Assembly (NCBI GenBank): GCA_913057175.1 | Contig: CAJXNP010000001.1 | Span: forward strand, 460,304 to 524,303 | Direction of reading: 5' to 3' | DNA length: 64,000 nt | Origin: an uncultured Cytophagales bacterium | GTDB lineage: Bacteria > Bacteroidota > Bacteroidia > Cytophagales > Cyclobacteriaceae | In this document: positions 16,661 through 26,663 of the stretch, piece by piece | How the letters are laid out: every line of letters begins with the position of its first letter | Position numbering within the stretch: the first letter of the stretch is position 1 | Notes under the pieces: generated by a model | What the model was told of the DNA's origin: nothing | What the model saw: the letters and a program-made list of their open reading frames with translations, nothing else | Databases searched by the model: none | Position numbers and translations under genes: made by a program

Positions 16661-16802
16661 AAAAGCGTCAAAAATCTGAAGCTGAATTTATACTTTAATT
16701 GAAAAATAAAAAACGTGTGAGGTATTCCTATGAAGGAAATTCCGGAATTATAATTTAATGAAGAGTACTATTTTTTTGCAACCAGTAATTTCTAAATCCA
16801 AT

Positions 16803-16832
16803 AAGAGGTTGTCCTTATTCAAACAACCTCTT
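16803..16832 (-). terminator. Hairpin downstream of the phasin-like gene
   Basis: Perfect 10-bp stem AAGAGGTTGT/ACAACCTCTT with a 10-nt loop, 46 nt after the phasin-like stop on the minus strand. No strong T-run follows, so termination is likely but not certain. Confidence 0.5.
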
Positions 16833-16877
16833 GTGACGTAGTTTATTGAATCTTTTCTTGATTCTGCCAATTAGGAA

Positions 16878-17204
16878 TTATGCCGAAGCAGTTTCTTTTT
16901 TGCCTTTGCTTTTCTTCAATTCTTTCTCCAATGCCTCAATTCTTCCCCTCAATTCTTCCATCTCTTCTTTTTTAGCATAGTTTAAACCCTTTACAACTTT
17001 TTCTGTAATGCTTTTAAGCTGGCTTTCGAACTCTTCCCTTTTGGTATTGGTATTTTTTATAAAGTCATCTACAATTTTCTTTCCTTCTTCGGCAGAAATT
17101 TTGTTTTCATCTATCAGCTTATTGACGGACTGCTGAATTTTCTCGGCAGTATGGGCAACGACACCAACGCTTGTGTAAATAAATTTTTTAAATAGATCTT
17201 CCAT
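16878..17204 (-). CDS. Phasin-like (PhaF-type) coiled-coil protein
   Basis: A 108-residue, almost entirely helical protein. An N-terminal amphipathic segment (LFKKFIYTSVGVVAHTAEKIQ) is followed by heptad-rich helices, a basic KKEEMEELRGRIEALEKELK stretch (~77-96) and a Lys-rich tail. This pattern fits the polyhydroxyalkanoate granule-associated (phasin/PhaI) family, small proteins that coat storage granules or act as general coiled-coil scaffolds. No PHA synthase gene is in the window, so a granule role is not supported here. It lies 85 nt downstream of the TerB-like gene on the same strand. Confidence 0.65.
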   Translation of the reverse strand: MEDLFKKFIYTSVGVVAHTAEKIQQSVNKLIDENKISAEEGKKIVDDFIKNTNTKREEFESQLKSITEKVVKGLNYAKKEEMEELRGRIEALEKELKKSKGKKETASA

Positions 17205-17289
17205 AATGAAATGTTTGTTCCTTTTTCTTCCTATACAACGTTTTTGATGCTCAAAAAGATCGCCGGGTTACACTTTTATTCAAATATTT

Positions 17290-17721
17290 TTATTGAATGG
17301 AAAACTTTTTCGATTCTTCCACAAAATCTTCCCATTCTTCAAAATCCTGAACTCCTCCTCTATTATAGATCTTAACCATTTCCCTGATCAATTCGGGCTT
17401 TATACTCATTTTTTCACACATCTGCTCACAAAAGTCCATCTCCTTCTCATCTACAACTTCATCGGCCATCATCATCCCCACGATATCATATAGCTGACCA
17501 ACCTTCATGTAAAATTTTTTGGGAACCTGAAGTTCGTATTCTTCATTGGAATCCAGTATATCCTGGATTTGCTTTTTCTTTAAGCCATACTTCCTTCCGA
17601 TATCATGAAGAAACTTCACCTCAGTTTCATCTATGTGTCCATCTGCCTTGGCCAAAGCCACTAGGTTTTTCAGGTGGTTCTTTTTAAACTTTAAATACTG
17701 ATACTCAAAAAACCCTATCAT
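17290..17721 (-). CDS. TerB-like helical domain protein
   Basis: The start chosen is the ATG giving MIGFFEYQYLKFKKNHLK (143 residues); an in-frame ATG 24 nt upstream (17745) would add eight polar residues. The body has the TerB fold signature: LVALAKADGHIDETEVKFLHDIGRKYGL with acidic loop DGHIDETE, and the repeat-like second half GMMMADEVVDEKEMDFCEQM with DEVVDEKE. TerB-like domains are all-helical, cytoplasmic or membrane-associated modules found in tellurite-resistance and stress proteins; they may bind metals through the acidic loops. No ter genes are nearby, so a role in tellurite resistance is not implied. Confidence 0.78.
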   Translation of the reverse strand: MIGFFEYQYLKFKKNHLKNLVALAKADGHIDETEVKFLHDIGRKYGLKKKQIQDILDSNEEYELQVPKKFYMKVGQLYDIVGMMMADEVVDEKEMDFCEQMCEKMSIKPELIREMVKIYNRGGVQDFEEWEDFVEESKKFSIQ

Positions 17722-17745
17722 TCTCTTTCTGTTTGTGACAGTCAA

Positions 17746-18303
17746 ATATATCCATTTAAGTTTTCTGCCTCAAATGAATTATTGTTAAAGAAATAAGGAA
17801 AGTGATTGTTATTCAACACCATCAGACCAGGTTAATGACCAAAAAAATTTCTGAATGGCATCGATTTGTTCCAGGAGTCATTACCTTCTCATTTGTTATT
17901 CTTCTCTTAATTCAGAATTTCTAACATGAAAGCTGCAAAACCGGATTTGCCAAAACTGTTCCATGCAACGATCAGTTTGTAGCGATTATTGCAATTCAAT
18001 AAAGGTAATTTTTTCTTGCTTTTGTACAATTTTCCATAAAGCATGGTTTTACCTCATTTAATTTTTACACCATTTCGTTGAGGAATCTTTTCTCATGTGC
18101 AACTGAAATAAATTCGTAAATCACTGATCCACAATCATTTAATATTAAACCAATAAATACTCTAATAGGATTTTGCGTCTTAAAGCTCGAAAAGTCTTAC
18201 ATAATGAATTCTACATATACTCTAAAAATCTGCGGGTAATATAATTGCTAACTTGAATGCCTGTAATTGGGATAAATACTTTTTTAAATAAAATCAAAAT
18301 TAA
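17746..18303. other. Intergenic region upstream of the SprB-repeat gene
   Basis: 558 AT-rich nt. No hairpin, repeat or consensus promoter stands out. A 29-codon frame with a hydrophobic end (17835-17924) is present but has no supporting evidence. The region presumably holds the promoter and long leader of the giant surface-protein gene. Confidence 0.6.
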
Positions 18304-21300
18304 ATGAGCAATAGTACATTTGTCAGACGATGTTATGCCACAGTTATTGCCTTAATTTTTATTTTTTTCGCTCAGATTTCATATGGTCAGAATGCGCCAG
18401 CTGGGGAGAAAGAAAAATCTACGGGGATTGACATTATTATTACACAATCTCCAAAGATTATCGTAAAGGTTGAAGCGGTAACGGATAACAAGTGCTTTGC
18501 AGAAAGCAAAGGTGCGATCAATATTTCAGCTAGTGGAGGATACCCTCCCTATAAATATCACTGGTCGCACGGTGATACCACCCAGGATGTAGCCGGTTTG
18601 AAAGCCGGTAAATACCGGGTTGCTGTTTATGATAACTTTAGCTGTAGTGATACCTTGACAATCGAGATCAAGCAGCCGGAAAAGCTTCTTGCTGATATTG
18701 AATCTGTTAAGGATATCTTATGTTACGGATACAAAAACGGTGAAGTCAATATCAATGTATCAGGTGGTAAGCCACCATACACTTATAGCTGGAACAACGG
18801 TGAGACTACTCAGGATTTAAAGGAAGTCAATTCAGGCCGATATTCAGTATTAATTACGGATGCCAATTCCTGTCAGGAAATCATCACGGCAGACGTGGAA
18901 GAAAAGCCACTGATTGTCAGATCCTTAGACGATGTCCAAAACATACTCTGTCATGGGGACACAACGGGAAAAGTTGATATCACGGTTAGTGGTGGGGTTC
19001 CTCCTTATACCTATTTATGGAACAACGGGACCACCACGGAAGATCTGGCAGGCGTAATAGCGGGGACATACGATGTCACCGTCAAAGACTCTGAAGGATG
19101 TACGGAAGTTTCAACTACCAAAGTGGTTGAGCCAGCAGCTCTTTCTCTATCTTTTGATGAAGTAAGAAATCTTAGCTGTTTTGGGGACCTCGGTGGTGCC
19201 ATCAACATCAAAGTGGAAGGTGGGAAAGTTCCTTACACTTATAAATGGAATAATGGCCTTGCCACACAAGATATTGCTGGTATTCCGGCCGGAAAATATC
19301 ATGTTGATGTAACGGATAAAAACGGATGTAAAGCTGAGATCAGCACAGAAATTTCGCAGCCAAATGCTTTACTTGTAAACCTCAAAAATTCAAAAAACAT
19401 TTCTTATTACGGTGGTGAGGATGGAGCGATTGACATTGAAGCAACAGGTGGTATTCCTCCCTATGTTTACAAATGGAATAATGGTTCTGAAAACCAGGAT
19501 TTAAGCGGTTTAAAATCAGGTAGTTACACAGTAAGGGTAACAGATGCTTCCGGTTGTGCAAAAATCATGAACGTGACGCTTACGCAACCCACTCCGCTTA
19601 TCGCAAAACTGGATAACACCAAAGACATTAGCTGCTATGGAACCAGTACAGGTGAAATTAATATTTCCGTACTAGGTGGAGTTCCTCCTTATAAATATGT
19701 GTGGAGCAATGGTGCAACAACCCAGGACGTAGCCAATCTTCCTGCGGGGGATTACTCTGTACGAGTCATCGACGCTAACAATCACGAACAATTAATAGAA
19801 GCATCACTTTCTCAACCCGATGAATTTACTGCTCAGATTGTCGGAACGACTGATATCAAATGTAATAGCAATAATACCGGGGCTATTGACCTGGAAGTTC
19901 AGGGTGGTGTGTTGCCTTACAAATACCGATGGAGCAATGGTCAGTCAACTCAGGATCTAACCAATGTATTGGCGGGTTCTTATTCCGTTAAAGTCATTGA
20001 TGCTAACTTCTGTGAACTGGAACTGTCAGCCTCTATTTCTGAGCCGGATCCACTTGAGCTTAGCTTTGAGAACATCACTCATATCAATTGTTTCGGACAA
20101 AGCACCGGTGCAATCGACCTGACTGTTACGGGTGGAGCTTCTCCTTATAAATATGCCTGGAATAACGGATCTGACACTCAGGACCTGAAAAGCATTAAAG
20201 CAGGAGAATACTCGGTCAACGTAACCGATGCAAACGGATGTGTAAAGGTTCTTTCAACTACCATCAACGAACCTCAATTGCTTTCATTGAAAGAAAATTC
20301 TGTTCAGAATATAGATTGTAAAGGAAATAGTACCGGTTCGATCAGTATCGAAGTTTTTGGTGGTGTGAAGCCTTACAGTTATGCATGGAACAATGGCGCT
20401 GCCAGCAAGGATATTTCCAATCTGACAGCTGGTGATTATAGTGTGAAAGTCACTGATGCAAACGGATGTACAACTTCCTATTCAAAGACAATCACTGAAC
20501 CTGCTCAGCTGGTTCGATCGCTGGAGGATGTCACCAATATCCTTTGCTATGGTGACCTAAAAGGAGCCATCAATATCAATGTTTCCGGAGGAGTTGAACC
20601 TTACTCTTATCGATGGAGCAACGGCGCCATGACCCAGGATGTCGTAAATCTGAAAGCAGGAAACTATTCGGTAATGATCCGGGATGCAAATGGTTGTACA
20701 GATTCATTAAGCGCAACGGTAAAGGAAAACCCAAGATTGACGGCAACAGCCGCAGTAACAGATATCAAGTGTTACGGGCAAAAATCAGGCGCAGTTAATC
20801 TTTCTGTTGCAGGTGGAGTAGCTCCCTATACATATCTGTGGAGCAATGAGGCTACCTCACAAAGCATTACTCAGATCGGTGCGGGCAACTATTCCGTTTC
20901 TGTGAAAGACTCTAAGGGTTGTCAAATCAATGTAGATGCTACGGTCAGTGAGCCACCAAGATTCATCGCCAGCCTGGAATCCGATACGGATATCCTTTGT
21001 AATGGTGAAAATACAGGATCTGTTAGCGTACGTGTGAGTGGTGGTGTAACTCCATATAACTTTAAGTGGAGTAATGGCGAAACTACTCAAAACCTAACCA
21101 ATACCGCAGCAGGTGACTATACCCTGACGGCTACTGATGCTAATGGCTGTCTGCAGACGGTATCCACTACATTGACTCAGCCTTCAGCCATCGATTTCTC
21201 TGTTAAATCCGTTACGAATGTACTTTGCTATGGCGATAATGGCGGAGCAATAGATATCTCCGTTGCGGGTGGTGTCGGACCTTTCACATATAAATGGTCA

Positions 21301-24300
21301 AACGGAGCAACCACGCAGGACCTTGAAACGCTCAAAGCTGGTAAATATTCCGTTCAGATTGTGGATGCCAATGGCTGTGCAAAAACGCTGGATGCAGAAG
21401 TTACTCAACCGGAATTGCTAAGCCTGAATATAGACTCAGTTGTAAACATTTCTTGTCATGGAGATTTAACAGGTTCAATTGATCTGAATGTAGAAGGCGG
21501 TGTAGCGCCTTATAAATATAGCTGGAGCAATGGATCATCCACCCAGGATATTTCCAAGCTACCGGCAGGGAACTATTCTGTAACCGTAACGGATGCACAC
21601 GGTTGTTCCAAAACGATCGGTGCGGCAGTTAAGCAGCCACCTTTATTGGCTGCAAAAATTACAGATGTAAAAGACATTTTGTGCTATGGCAACGAAACCG
21701 GAGCGATCTCAATTGATGTGATTGGCGGTGTGAAGCCATACAAATTCAAATGGAGCAGTGGCGAAACAACTCAAAACCTTGTTGACGTTGTAGCCGGAAA
21801 CTATACGGTAGAAATCACGGATCAGATGGGTTGTTCACAGACATTATCTGCCATTATCACTCAGCCGACAAAACTGACTGCTTCGCTTGCTTCTGTAAAT
21901 GATGTATCATGTTTTGAAGGAAGCAATGGTGCTGTGAATATCACAGTCGTAGGTGGGACTGCTCCTTATAAATATTCTTGGAGCAACGAGGCTTCTACCC
22001 AGGATCTGGAAAATGTTGTGGCCGGAAGGTACCAGGTGAAAATTGTAGACCAGAAAGGATGTAAAGATTCAGCTATTATTGCTGAGGTGAAAGAACCAAC
22101 TTTGCTTGAGGTAAAACTGAACGGTGTTACGAACATCCAGCAATATGGACAACATACTGGTGCAATTGACATTACCGTTTCGGGTGGTGTCGCTCCTTAT
22201 ATTTACAGTTGGAGTAACGGCGCTACCACACAGGACATTTCGAAAGTTCCCGGTGGGGATTACTCCGTAAATGTACGTGATGCAAATGGATGTGAGAAGA
22301 GAGTAGATGCTTCCATCTTACAGCCTCCTCCATTGGTGTTGACCATTCAAGCACAGGAAGATATCATGTGCTACGGTGACAAAACAGGAAGTATTGATAT
22401 TGATGTGAAAGGTGGTGTTCCTCCATACAAATTTGCATGGAGCAATGGAAAAACGACTCAGAACATCGCTGATGTTGCGGCTGGAGATTATACGGTTACG
22501 GTAACAGACGCTAACGGACATCAGCAGTCGATGAGCACAAAGATCGCCCAGCCATCTCAACTATTAGTGAAACTGGATGATGTGAATAACCTGAGGTGTT
22601 TCAACGATGGATCAGGATCGATCAGCGTGACAACAACAGGTGGTATTGCACCTTATAAATATTCATGGAACTCCGGTCAGACAGCGCAGGATATCGATCA
22701 GCTTTCTGCTGGCGATTATACCCTGACAGTGACAGATAGCTATAACTGTCAAAACATCCTTCAGACGAAGGTAACTCAACCGGACTCATTCAAACTTGAC
22801 CTGGCAAATATCAATCACATCAACTGTTTTGGTCAGGCAGAAGGAGATGTAAGCATCAATGTCAGTGGCGGAACATTGCCTTATAGCTTTAACTGGAGCA
22901 ATGGCGAACGGTCAAAGGATATTGAAAACGTACTTGCCGGAGAATACAGTATTCGCGTGAATGACGCAAATGGATGTGAAAATACAATGGATGTTAAAAT
23001 CGAACAGCCAACTGAATTGGTCGCCAGCATCGGCGAAGTAAACAATAACCTGTGTAGCGGTGAAAGCAAAGGTTCGATCAGCCTCAGTATTTCAGGAGGG
23101 TCTACACCATACACTTTTGCCTGGAGCAATGGCGCTACCACGCAGGATATCAGCGACCTGCCAAGCGGCAAATACAGTGTGAGTATTACCGATGCCAAAG
23201 GTTGTACGAGAGAATTATTTGCTGAAATTACCGAACCGGAATTGTTGATGGCATCCATTTCTGATGTCTCCAATGTAAACTGCTTCGGAAATAATACAGG
23301 TAGCATTTCCGTAGATGTTTCAGGCGGTGTTGTTCCTTACTCTTATATCTGGAACAACGGTTCTGCTCAGAAAAACCTTATTGGTATCCCTGCAGGTGAC
23401 TATCAAATGTCCGTGAAAGATGGAAATGGTTGTGTCAAAACCGTATCCACGACCATCACACAGCCGGATGTATTGTCATTGGGAATCGACTCTATCAATC
23501 ATGTTTTGTGCTACGGTGATAACAAAGGCTTCATTGATATCAATGTGACTGGTGGTGTTTATCCATACAATTATACCTGGAGTAATGGTTCACAGGGCGA
23601 AGACCTTGTCAATGCACTTTCTGGGACTTATTCTGTAAAAGTAAAAGATGTAAACGGTTGTGAAGAAACACTGCAGGCGACTATCGAGCAACCAGCTAAC
23701 CTGTTGGTTACACTCGATTCCATTAATAACATCAGCTGTTCGGGTGACGAGACCGGTTATGTGAGAATTAAGGCGAATGGAGGTAAAGCACCTTACTCTT
23801 ATCTTTGGAATAATGGTGTGACGTCCAATGAGTTGAAGAATGTTGTCGCTGGTATTTACCGGGCAACCATTACTGATGCAAACGGATGTATCACGACCTT
23901 CGAAACGGAAATCACACAGCCTTCACCATTAGTGAAGACGATCGATGCCATCACAGATATTCGTTGTAACAGTGACAGCACAGGAGCCATCCAGGTTTCA
24001 GTGATGGAGGGTGTGCAACCCTATTCATTCAGCTGGAGCAATGGTGCAGCTACGGAGGATATCAGAGGACTGACTGCCGGCAACTATAAGCTGACCATTA
24101 CGGAAGGTAACGGTTGTCAGAGTGTATTGGAAGCAACTATCGAGGAACCACCAGCATTCTACGCTTCTATTGATGAAGTAGTTGATGTGAATTGCTATGG
24201 CGCGATGACCGGATCGATCGACATCTCGGCATCGGGTGGTGTGGAGCCATACATGTACGCATGGAGCAACGGCGCAGAAACACAGGATATCAGTGAGATC

Positions 24301-25014
24301 GGTGCAGACAGTTACTCAGTTATGGTGACGGATGGCAACGGATGTTTGAATACGCTTAATGCTGAAATCGTTGAGCCACCATTGCTAACATTGAGAATTG
24401 ACTCAGTGCATAACGTAAAATGTTGTGGTGATAACAGTGGTGCGATCTTCATTACCGTTGAGGGTGGTGTGAAGCCATACAAATACGACTGGAGCCATGG
24501 TGCAACAACCGAGGATATCGAAAACCTTGTATTAGGTGTTTATACGGTCAATGTAACGGATGCGAACGGTTGTGTCGTGACTACTCCTGATGACATGACA
24601 CTTTACGAGCAAGTGGTGTCTAAAGGTAGATTTACTACCAGGGATATCCTCTTTGATGTTGGGAAATCGATCATCAAGCCTGAGTCCTTTACGACCATCA
24701 ACAGAATTGCAACGTTCATGAAAGAACATCCGGATATCTCATTCCGAATTGACGGACATACGGATAGCGACGGATCTGCAGAGTCTAACCAGCAGTTATC
24801 ACTGGACAGAGCAAGGGCGATTCGTTTAGCGCTGATCAAGTTCGGTATACGTGAGAACCGACTGGATACAAAAGGTTTCGGAGAGTCGAGCCCACTTGTA
24901 CCAAATACCACTGCTGAGAACAAATCACTCAACAGAAGGGTAGAATTTATCGCCCTGACCGGTACGATCGAGGGAACGAAGATTGAATCCGAAGGCGTAC
25001 AATTACAGGATTAA
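18304..25014 (+). CDS. Giant SprB-repeat protein with C-terminal OmpA domain
   Basis: The 2236-residue product has a signal peptide (~1-28, ending ISYG), a short linker, then 27 tandem SprB-type repeats (~56-2096), nearly all 76 residues long (repeat 11 is one shorter, repeat 16 one longer). The core is C-x-G-x-x-x-GxIxIxVxGGVxPYxYxWSNGxTTQDL, then AGxYSVxVTDANGC and a Q/EP-L ending, an Ig-like beta-sandwich with two Cys per unit. An OmpA-like peptidoglycan-binding domain follows (~2108-2217: ILFDVGKSIIKPES, RIDGHTDSDGS, NRRVEFI). SprB proteins are gliding adhesins carried by type IX secretion, but no T9SS C-terminal domain is seen. The OmpA end suggests cell-wall anchoring instead. A terminator follows. 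Confidence 0.93.
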   Translation: MSNSTFVRRCYATVIALIFIFFAQISYGQNAPAGEKEKSTGIDIIITQSPKIIVKVEAVTDNKCFAESKGAINISASGGYPPYKYHWSHGDTTQDVAGLKAGKYRVAVYDNFSCSDTLTIEIKQPEKLLADIESVKDILCYGYKNGEVNINVSGGKPPYTYSWNNGETTQDLKEVNSGRYSVLITDANSCQEIITADVEEKPLIVRSLDDVQNILCHGDTTGKVDITVSGGVPPYTYLWNNGTTTEDLAGVIAGTYDVTVKDSEGCTEVSTTKVVEPAALSLSFDEVRNLSCFGDLGGAINIKVEGGKVPYTYKWNNGLATQDIAGIPAGKYHVDVTDKNGCKAEISTEISQPNALLVNLKNSKNISYYGGEDGAIDIEATGGIPPYVYKWNNGSENQDLSGLKSGSYTVRVTDASGCAKIMNVTLTQPTPLIAKLDNTKDISCYGTSTGEINISVLGGVPPYKYVWSNGATTQDVANLPAGDYSVRVIDANNHEQLIEASLSQPDEFTAQIVGTTDIKCNSNNTGAIDLEVQGGVLPYKYRWSNGQSTQDLTNVLAGSYSVKVIDANFCELELSASISEPDPLELSFENITHINCFGQSTGAIDLTVTGGASPYKYAWNNGSDTQDLKSIKAGEYSVNVTDANGCVKVLSTTINEPQLLSLKENSVQNIDCKGNSTGSISIEVFGGVKPYSYAWNNGAASKDISNLTAGDYSVKVTDANGCTTSYSKTITEPAQLVRSLEDVTNILCYGDLKGAININVSGGVEPYSYRWSNGAMTQDVVNLKAGNYSVMIRDANGCTDSLSATVKENPRLTATAAVTDIKCYGQKSGAVNLSVAGGVAPYTYLWSNEATSQSITQIGAGNYSVSVKDSKGCQINVDATVSEPPRFIASLESDTDILCNGENTGSVSVRVSGGVTPYNFKWSNGETTQNLTNTAAGDYTLTATDANGCLQTVSTTLTQPSAIDFSVKSVTNVLCYGDNGGAIDISVAGGVGPFTYKWSNGATTQDLETLKAGKYSVQIVDANGCAKTLDAEVTQPELLSLNIDSVVNISCHGDLTGSIDLNVEGGVAPYKYSWSNGSSTQDISKLPAGNYSVTVTDAHGCSKTIGAAVKQPPLLAAKITDVKDILCYGNETGAISIDVIGGVKPYKFKWSSGETTQNLVDVVAGNYTVEITDQMGCSQTLSAIITQPTKLTASLASVNDVSCFEGSNGAVNITVVGGTAPYKYSWSNEASTQDLENVVAGRYQVKIVDQKGCKDSAIIAEVKEPTLLEVKLNGVTNIQQYGQHTGAIDITVSGGVAPYIYSWSNGATTQDISKVPGGDYSVNVRDANGCEKRVDASILQPPPLVLTIQAQEDIMCYGDKTGSIDIDVKGGVPPYKFAWSNGKTTQNIADVAAGDYTVTVTDANGHQQSMSTKIAQPSQLLVKLDDVNNLRCFNDGSGSISVTTTGGIAPYKYSWNSGQTAQDIDQLSAGDYTLTVTDSYNCQNILQTKVTQPDSFKLDLANINHINCFGQAEGDVSINVSGGTLPYSFNWSNGERSKDIENVLAGEYSIRVNDANGCENTMDVKIEQPTELVASIGEVNNNLCSGESKGSISLSISGGSTPYTFAWSNGATTQDISDLPSGKYSVSITDAKGCTRELFAEITEPELLMASISDVSNVNCFGNNTGSISVDVSGGVVPYSYIWNNGSAQKNLIGIPAGDYQMSVKDGNGCVKTVSTTITQPDVLSLGIDSINHVLCYGDNKGFIDINVTGGVYPYNYTWSNGSQGEDLVNALSGTYSVKVKDVNGCEETLQATIEQPANLLVTLDSINNISCSGDETGYVRIKANGGKAPYSYLWNNGVTSNELKNVVAGIYRATITDANGCITTFETEITQPSPLVKTIDAITDIRCNSDSTGAIQVSVMEGVQPYSFSWSNGAATEDIRGLTAGNYKLTITEGNGCQSVLEATIEEPPAFYASIDEVVDVNCYGAMTGSIDISASGGVEPYMYAWSNGAETQDISEIGADSYSVMVTDGNGCLNTLNAEIVEPPLLTLRIDSVHNVKCCGDNSGAIFITVEGGVKPYKYDWSHGATTEDIENLVLGVYTVNVTDANGCVVTTPDDMTLYEQVVSKGRFTTRDILFDVGKSIIKPESFTTINRIATFMKEHPDISFRIDGHTDSDGSAESNQQLSLDRARAIRLALIKFGIRENRLDTKGFGESSPLVPNTTAENKSLNRRVEFIALTGTIEGTKIESEGVQLQD

Positions 25015-25041
25015 ATTTAACCAATCATAAACTCAACAAAG

Positions 25042-25069
25042 GCCAGTTCTTCGGGACTGGCTTTTTTTT
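25042..25069 (+). terminator. Rho-independent terminator of the SprB-repeat gene
   Basis: An 8-bp stem (GCCAGTTC/GGACTGGC with one G-T pair) is closed by a TTCG tetraloop and followed by eight T, 27 nt after the stop codon. Confidence 0.92.
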
Positions 25070-25283
25070 GTTAAAAAGAAAAAATTTCCGGACCACGTTC
25101 CGGGATCTTTTGCTAACTCGGCCATGCTGTAAATATCAGAAGACTGAACAGCACCTCTCCTATGTGATTGGCTAATTGATTCAAGGGGATCCTGCAGACT
25201 GAAATAAATTCAGCAAAGGCAGGTGGAGGAATTTCTTTTCTTAATTATTTGATCGATTATATTTAAGCCACAATCCCTAAATT

Positions 25284-25607
25284 TCACCCCTCACGTTCCA
25301 TCCTCTTAAACTTCTTAATGATGTTCATGGTGATGTTCACCAGGGTATCTTCCTCATTCTCACGGATTCCTGCTCCGTACAGCAGGCGATTCTTTTTCTT
25401 AATCACTTCCACGAGGTCTTCACAGATATTGATCAACTTGTTATAATTGCTACAGGCTTCCGCAATGTATTCGGCTTGCTCCTGCAATAAAATGCCATTG
25501 TGATTGGCCACTTCCTGATTATTACAATCTAGGATCTCGTTATAACGTCTTCCAATCAGGCTGTGGTCACGATAACCTGTGTATTTCCAGGGTAAATTCT
25601 GATTCAT
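25284..25607 (-). CDS. Conserved-looking hypothetical protein
   Basis: A 107-residue soluble protein of unknown family. The N-terminus is aromatic and polar (NLPWKYTGYRDHSLIGRRYNEIL). Residues ~38-107 are predicted helical with Cys52, Cys62 and a basic end (NIIKKFKRMEREG). No signal peptide or membrane segment is seen. The regular codon usage and clear stop-to-stop frame support a real gene, but nothing in it or its neighbours indicates a function. It is convergent with the SprB-repeat gene. Confidence 0.55.
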   Translation of the reverse strand: MNQNLPWKYTGYRDHSLIGRRYNEILDCNNQEVANHNGILLQEQAEYIAEACSNYNKLINICEDLVEVIKKKNRLLYGAGIRENEEDTLVNITMNIIKKFKRMEREG

Positions 25608-25720
25608 GAGTAGAGGATTTGGTTGGTTTTTAAAATTAACTGATTTTTTTGATATTTATGGATTCCATTTTTCAATGTCAAATTAAGTATGAATATTTTT
25701 ATTTTTTTTATATCTGAATC

Positions 25721-26059
25721 ATGATTTTTTTGATTATTAGGGCAATTGGATGGTATTTATATAGAATAATTTTACTCAATCTTATTCCTTTCACTGTTGT
25801 AATTATGCTGGCTGCTGTGCGAAACCTTTTTGAGCAAAGTGAGATTTTTCGGATAAAAATTCCTTTTCAAGTATACTTTATATGCTTGTTTCTGGTAAAC
25901 TTTATCTATTTGACAGGTAATTCATTTGAAATCATTTACCTGAAACTCTGGAACAAACCAATTGATTATAGGAAGTTTGAAAAGAACTTCTTTAAGGTAG
26001 GAATAGCTATGATTGTCATTATAAATATAGCCGCGTCTGTATTGTATTTTATTCGATAA
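25721..26059 (+). CDS. Small multi-pass membrane protein
   Basis: A 112-residue, AT-rich coding sequence with three probable membrane helices (~12-32, ~48-70 and ~90-110), short basic loops and no recognised family. The middle loop (LKLWNKPIDYRKFEKNFFK) faces the cytoplasm by the positive-inside rule. It precedes the DUF3592-like gene by 44 nt on the same strand. The base composition is lower in GC than in flanking housekeeping genes. Confidence 0.55.
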   Translation: MIFLIIRAIGWYLYRIILLNLIPFTVVIMLAAVRNLFEQSEIFRIKIPFQVYFICLFLVNFIYLTGNSFEIIYLKLWNKPIDYRKFEKNFFKVGIAMIVIINIAASVLYFIR

Positions 26060-26103
26060 ATGATCAAACGAACTTTTTTGATAGTTAAAATAGTCTTGAT
26101 GAT

Positions 26104-26511
26104 ATGGGAATTTCAAATCTTTTTTTGATAATTTTTGGGCTTATATTCGTTAGGTTTGGGATAATTGAATTTCGGCGAATTAGAAAAATAGAACGAAATA
26201 AAATAAAAACACAAGGTATTGTGGTAGGGTCTAAAAAAGAATTGGACAATGACAATGATATAATCTACTACCCTATTATTGAATTTAGAACTAGAGAGGG
26301 CAAACATCTTAAACAAAAATTTTTTGAAGCAGGGAGATACTATGAGCCACAAATTGGACAGAAGATTAATTTAGTATATGAACTTGAAAACCCTTCAAAT
26401 ATCTCACATTCAAATTTCTTAAAAAGGAATTTCAAATGGATACTCAGTCTTTCATTCGGTTCTTTAGTTACTAGCTTAGGAATTCTGTTGGCTCTATTTA
26501 AAATCGAATAA
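26104..26511 (+). CDS. DUF3592-like membrane protein
   Basis: A 135-residue protein with an N-terminal membrane helix (~4-22), a soluble beta-rich domain (TQGIVVGSKKE, YYPIIEFRTREGKHLKQKFF, GQKINLVYELENPSN) and a second helix near the end (~112-132). This is the layout of DUF3592, a family of membrane proteins with an extracytoplasmic beta domain and no assigned function. It probably shares a transcript with the preceding small membrane protein. Confidence 0.72.
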   Translation: MGISNLFLIIFGLIFVRFGIIEFRRIRKIERNKIKTQGIVVGSKKELDNDNDIIYYPIIEFRTREGKHLKQKFFEAGRYYEPQIGQKINLVYELENPSNISHSNFLKRNFKWILSLSFGSLVTSLGILLALFKIE

Positions 26512-26663
26512 GTTAGAACAAAAAGAGGGTTTCGCTTAGCTGGCATCTTCACAAAGGAGTCCTTGAGGCATCACAAAGCAAACACCACTAAGTCAAAACC
26601 AATCTTCAATCTACCATAATCAATTAAACCAATCACAACTTCACCAAATCACCAAATCACAAA

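Noticed and set aside
17290..17721. Tellurite-resistance locus
   Set aside because: Only a TerB-like fold is present, with no other ter genes; the name alone does not support resistance.
17835..17924. 29-codon frame MTKKISEWHR with a hydrophobic end
   Set aside because: Looks like a mini membrane protein, but unlike the 40.6-kb microprotein it has no overlap, operon or other support.
18469..24592. Tandem repeats considered as a CRISPR or DNA satellite array
   Set aside because: The ~228-nt units are diverged at DNA level and preserve one open frame with SprB motifs, so they are protein repeats.
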